Shown: positions 47,801 through 48,999 of the stretch, piece by piece
How the letters are laid out: each line of letters starts with the position of its first letter
How positions within the stretch are numbered: position 1 is the stretch's first letter
From: Saprospiraceae bacterium
GTDB taxonomy: Bacteria > Bacteroidota > Bacteroidia > Chitinophagales > Saprospiraceae
Length of the DNA stretch: 48,999 nucleotides
Assembly: GCA_029252685.1 (NCBI GenBank)
Contig: JAQXAY010000234.1
Coordinates: 1-48,999, forward strand
Direction of reading: 5' to 3'
The notes under the pieces: generated by a model
Seen by the model: only the letters and a program-made list of their open reading frames with translations
Databases searched by the model: none
Told to the model about the DNA's origin: nothing
Made by a program: the position numbers and the translations under genes

Positions 47801-48929
47801 TTCTTTAACGCCTTCGGTTGATACAGCAGGTACTTACCAGCTAATTATTCGAGATGGTTTTTCTCTTTGTTCAGATACAGTTTCAATTAATGTGTATGAA
47901 GATTACAATCAGCCAGAATTGATTTTAAGTTCAGATCCGAATGTACTCTGTGAGGTTAATGATGCTGTTCTTGATCTTAGTAGCTCTTTACCGCTAAATA
48001 GCATTTCGTATCAGTGGTTTTTTGAAAATATATTAGTACTCGAAGGCGACAGTATCATTGAAGTAGATGAATTAGGGGAGTATTATGTAGTTGGAACAAG
48101 TCAAATTAATGGATGTAAAGATACATTGGATATTAGTGTTGGGTCAAAGGGGGACCCAATAGAAAGTGTGCTTTTCTCGGCTCTTGATCTTAAATGTTTT
48201 GGAGATTCGGATGCAGAGATTAGTATTGATTTTGTAGAAGGAGGAACATCTCCTTATCTCTACAAGTTAGGTGAGCTTGATTTTGGAACCTATAGCCAGT
48301 TCAAGTATTTGTCAGCAGGTTCGTACCTCTTAGAAGTTGAAGATGCGGATGGCTGTCTTTATGAAGAGCTTGTAATTATTGAGGATCCAGCAGCTTTGAA
48401 GGTATCTTTAGGTGATGATCAATACATACGGTATGGAGAACTTACAAATATTGAAGCAGATATTGAGGCTGAAAATGTAATCGAAAAGATCTACTGGGCG
48501 AATATACCTTTTTTGAATTGTTCGAATTGCTTGGATGTAGAGGTGGGGCCTTCTTATACAAGTATCTACGATGTTCTGGTTGTTGATGATCAACTTTGTG
48601 AGGCTAGAGATTCAGTCATAATATATGTTGATGAAAGCCCGGGTATCTTCCTTCCGAATACGTTCAATCCAAACGGATCATTTGAAAATAGTGTTTTTGG
48701 CCCGTTTTCGGATGAGTCAGTTGCCCTAATTAACGATTTTAAAGTTTTTGATCGTTGGGGTGATATGGTTTTCGAACAGCAAAATTTTCAAGCAGCGCAG
48801 CAAGTTGGATGGGATGGTAGTTTTGATGGAAAAAAAGTACAGTCAGGTGTTTTTGTCTGGCTATTGGAAGCAACGCTTACAAATGGAGAGGTGATAAGTT
48901 TGCAGGGGTCTGTTGCTTTAGTGCAGTAG
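41877..48929 (+). CDS. giant secreted P-domain protein 4, type B T9SS sorting domain (19 Cys-paired Ig-like repeats)
   Basis: A 2350-aa, more distant member of the family. The ATG at 41877 (MIKKTILRKFNFLLAG..., cleavage near LNSQ) is preferred to the in-frame TTG at 41838. Parts: CGCDYYG and a P-type domain (about 28-204, VEMYLSSPSGQS, GQWCIQIDNTN), CGLSY domain (211-335), three GCDS repeats (340-491), 19 Ig-like domains each with an N-terminal and a C-terminal Cys (492-2094), a SprB repeat (2095-2180, LKCFGDSDAEISI) and the type B T9SS domain (2255-2350, FDRWGDMVFEQ, VGWDGSFDGKK). The NxDGxND motif is replaced by FNPNGSFENS. It carries none of the PKD-like repeats that fill proteins 2 and 3. 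No terminator is visible in the 70 bases left after the stop. Likely an extended fibrous surface protein. Confidence 0.9.
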   Translation: MIKKTILRKFNFLLAGLLSCTMLNSQTSPGCGCDYYGVSACLNDTVFNGGDFLTVCYEVSDLINSSLGVNQDICGVRVDFTHSLVYGVEMYLSSPSGQSIQLVGPYVDIEIDDQYGTTFGTNWDVTFVPSNQTPNPDPGILPQWTNAQVWLSSATYNGSYFPSGTDGLESINGSANGQWCIQIDNTNLIQPYTGRILDFEVIFCDVGGLPCCMADAGELIYNDTDVSGCLGDSSLILDIDPYNENGFPDTSYYEYGFIISDGDSLIIAIEEESSLLDYPPGDYTICGLSYLIEDSLFIDDLVGNFSLDSLHNLLEAADPAFCADVSSNCIEFSIETPPIKFDTTLVICEGDSIEFFGQNIIDAGEYLFTFPNPIGCDSIGLLQVNIDTGNLLVLSDTLCFGDSATINNIDFYFETGIYEESFFNENGCDSIVRLDLQVLPENEVIRFDTICAGEVITIDGSDYDASGVYNIVLEDHNGCDSTVVLNLEVEEIIASFVGPNVLDCASASIVLDGGQSSGATDLIYAWTTSGGVIDSATDEAFIQVSGAGDYTLTVTSNAGCQDQVTSTILEDVNVPVISVADFDVLDCAVDTINLDASGSNFINSGIFEWTTSDGNIIQGSSTPVIDIDLDGTYELTITDTINNCFLSEVFVVEIDTVAPPLSGLDAVINCVNPAVPLELVGDYAGPYNWVWKTSSGNVLPGSDNVPVFFEVSAEGIYVLDVLNIENGCVTIDSVSIGMDTIAPNTILIANDDLDCANTSVLVNGLNSDPLSDFQVDWTAPIGGIESGDGTLSIVVDEAGQYIMEYTNLENGCSSSDTIEIISNVEFEDIEGAVDNLILDCENTLIQLGTDLTNPDGPSFDYSWYTVDGVSQGLGQILEVTEAGIYVMELLNQSNDCISLDTVNVESIQREIIADVLFSNILTCDNPATDLIGSYTDYLNTDPITLNFTWYNQDGVLPGQDSLINVDQAGIYEFIVFDTFSNCGDTISIEVEKNTELPSPNAGADVALDCETGSADLVGSFSDDPNTHTSSWSTTEGNFLSVGEFEASVDEIGSYTYTVTNSVNGCSFEDLVLVYLDTILCTPSLDTIPDVIVNCYNSPEVFGSIDATNVFDINSNLTYSWSVVDGIIDGQMDTLIIKALIGTYVFEVTNPLFDFTSRDTIEIIDGREYPVIDVFSDTLVVDCSQLEDNVELFGFDNSGSSFIQFQWESLVETDIVSGSDSTHCLINAPGLYSLSGINTLTGCEDAASIFVDIEGAFPPVGCLPDNVQFDCDSSSIEIALDGCTDPSFEYNWIIETGQLEGPNGGASVMVSISNSPSTLLVEITDTTNHCTSADSLFIYGEGQCFPDCEISVPEVLNCAVDSVELVSIGSNDEGDFSYNWVTDIGNFCSATNNSTTCVDSDGFYTLFVVDNATGLSCSSTILVEDDYSTLDAVINPIDSVNCYADSVNISFSVLDDQPFSVTWISPDNDCPVSEPVDGFYFARCGGYYGLVVASDETGCLDTFNFNIPMDTIRPIANLYSDTILDCSNPSLALLSSGSSSGVDFFYTFFNADWDLLNEGVSVPISTTTNAGLHALIVQDMINGCKDTSFYEVIDNANIFEADAGVYVPLDCENPNLELQGSSDAFDNLVYYWEGDEDCFLTDPNNQNVTIDCPGDYVLVVLDTITGCDDLAYVTISQDSDLPLSDSGPDVFIECTDDFVVLDGSGSDVGPNVFYSWYTEDGNITSDPSNTFIDVDEPGIYYLIVENIITACSDTSLVEVINGETFPIADAGLDLIIGCDQFSVQVDASNSSIGLDYNWTTQDGQIALGGNSLSPTLGAEGTYVLTVENDGCFDTDTLLVTLNTESPEAIITTFSNYINCVYDTITLTGLASTPAGVIDFRWYSAGEIIGENENSSIQLTQPDIYFLEILNVENNCRDTAFIEILESYAEPNLIYELPEALNCLNSVVTIDASASNSDNGILAALYGPQNATIINGNSLTPSVDTAGTYQLIIRDGFSLCSDTVSINVYEDYNQPELILSSDPNVLCEVNDAVLDLSSSLPLNSISYQWFFENILVLEGDSIIEVDELGEYYVVGTSQINGCKDTLDISVGSKGDPIESVLFSALDLKCFGDSDAEISIDFVEGGTSPYLYKLGELDFGTYSQFKYLSAGSYLLEVEDADGCLYEELVIIEDPAALKVSLGDDQYIRYGELTNIEADIEAENVIEKIYWANIPFLNCSNCLDVEVGPSYTSIYDVLVVDDQLCEARDSVIIYVDESPGIFLPNTFNPNGSFENSVFGPFSDESVALINDFKVFDRWGDMVFEQQNFQAAQQVGWDGSFDGKKVQSGVFVWLLEATLTNGEVISLQGSVALVQ
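43351..48160 (+). repeat. 19 tandem Cys-paired Ig-like repeats in giant protein 4
   Basis: Each repeat is about 84 residues (about 253 bases). Shared pattern: a short linker often ending in P, (L/I)(D/N)C, a V-x-L strand, Y/F-x-W, G-x-I, then G-x-Y-x-L-x-V and (N/G)GC-x-x-x-D. The two Cys are in positions that could join the two sheets. Repeats are diverged at DNA level, so this is not a recent expansion. Confidence 0.85.
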
Positions 48930-48999
48930 AAATTTGCTTGAAAAGTTAATGTTTAAATGAATATTTGGAATTGTTATAAATATTAAAAATGTTTTTATT
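48930..48999 (+). other. window end, no feature seen
   Basis: AT-rich sequence after the last stop codon; no terminator hairpin, promoter match or gene start can be supported before the window ends. Confidence 0.6.

Noticed and set aside
28237-48929. Possible frameshifts or fusions creating the giant reading frames
   Set aside because: Each has a signal peptide at the start and a T9SS domain at the end with regular repeats between, so the frames are intact genes.

Overview
The window is AT-rich chromosomal DNA from a member of the Bacteroidota, most likely a Saprospiria-like marine or gliding lineage (the rank is an inference). Three things point there. Five proteins end in the gliding-motility-associated, type B Type IX secretion (T9SS) domain and one in the type A T9SS domain. 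Several intergenic regions carry exact copies of the Bacteroidota -7 promoter element TAnnTTTG. A TPP riboswitch sits in front of a TonB-dependent receptor, a typical Bacteroidota arrangement. No rRNA, tRNA, transposase, phage gene or CRISPR array was seen.

Left part (1-16 kb), mostly housekeeping. The 3' end of rpoC (+) converges through a strong bidirectional hairpin on a minus-strand pair: ribE (riboflavin synthase) preceded by a secreted 915-aa type B T9SS protein. A second minus-strand run follows, read right to left: an unknown 195-aa protein, era, der, rfbC and rfbD. This couples two ribosome-assembly GTPases to the last two enzymes of dTDP-L-rhamnose synthesis; rfbA and rfbB are not in the window. 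A divergent NadR-like ATPase then leads to a TPP riboswitch and a TonB-dependent receptor, presumably for thiamine. A compact terminator that contains both stop codons separates this receptor from a small outer-membrane beta-barrel protein.

Right part (16-49 kb), giant secreted proteins, all on the + strand. A 2207-aa metalloprotease has a reprolysin-like zinc site, 19 PKD domains and a type A T9SS signal. It is followed by four giant proteins of 1465, 2089, 2346 and 2350 aa built on one chassis: signal peptide, proprotein-convertase P domain, a conserved unnamed domain with a CGLSY motif, short GCDS repeats, an expandable block of Ig/PKD-like domains, a SprB repeat and a type B T9SS C-terminus. 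The expandable block differs sharply: one PKD-like domain, seven, ten, or none with 19 cysteine-paired Ig-like domains instead. Strong terminators after the metalloprotease and after the third and fourth giant genes suggest separate transcription units.

The 16-49 kb locus looks like an evolving surface-adhesin or matrix-protein island, and it is the most interesting part. Two gene-free gaps (15916-16404 and 23029-23672) each hold an intrinsic-terminator hairpin with a -7 promoter element about 200 bases upstream and no convincing reading frame between, so they may encode small RNAs.
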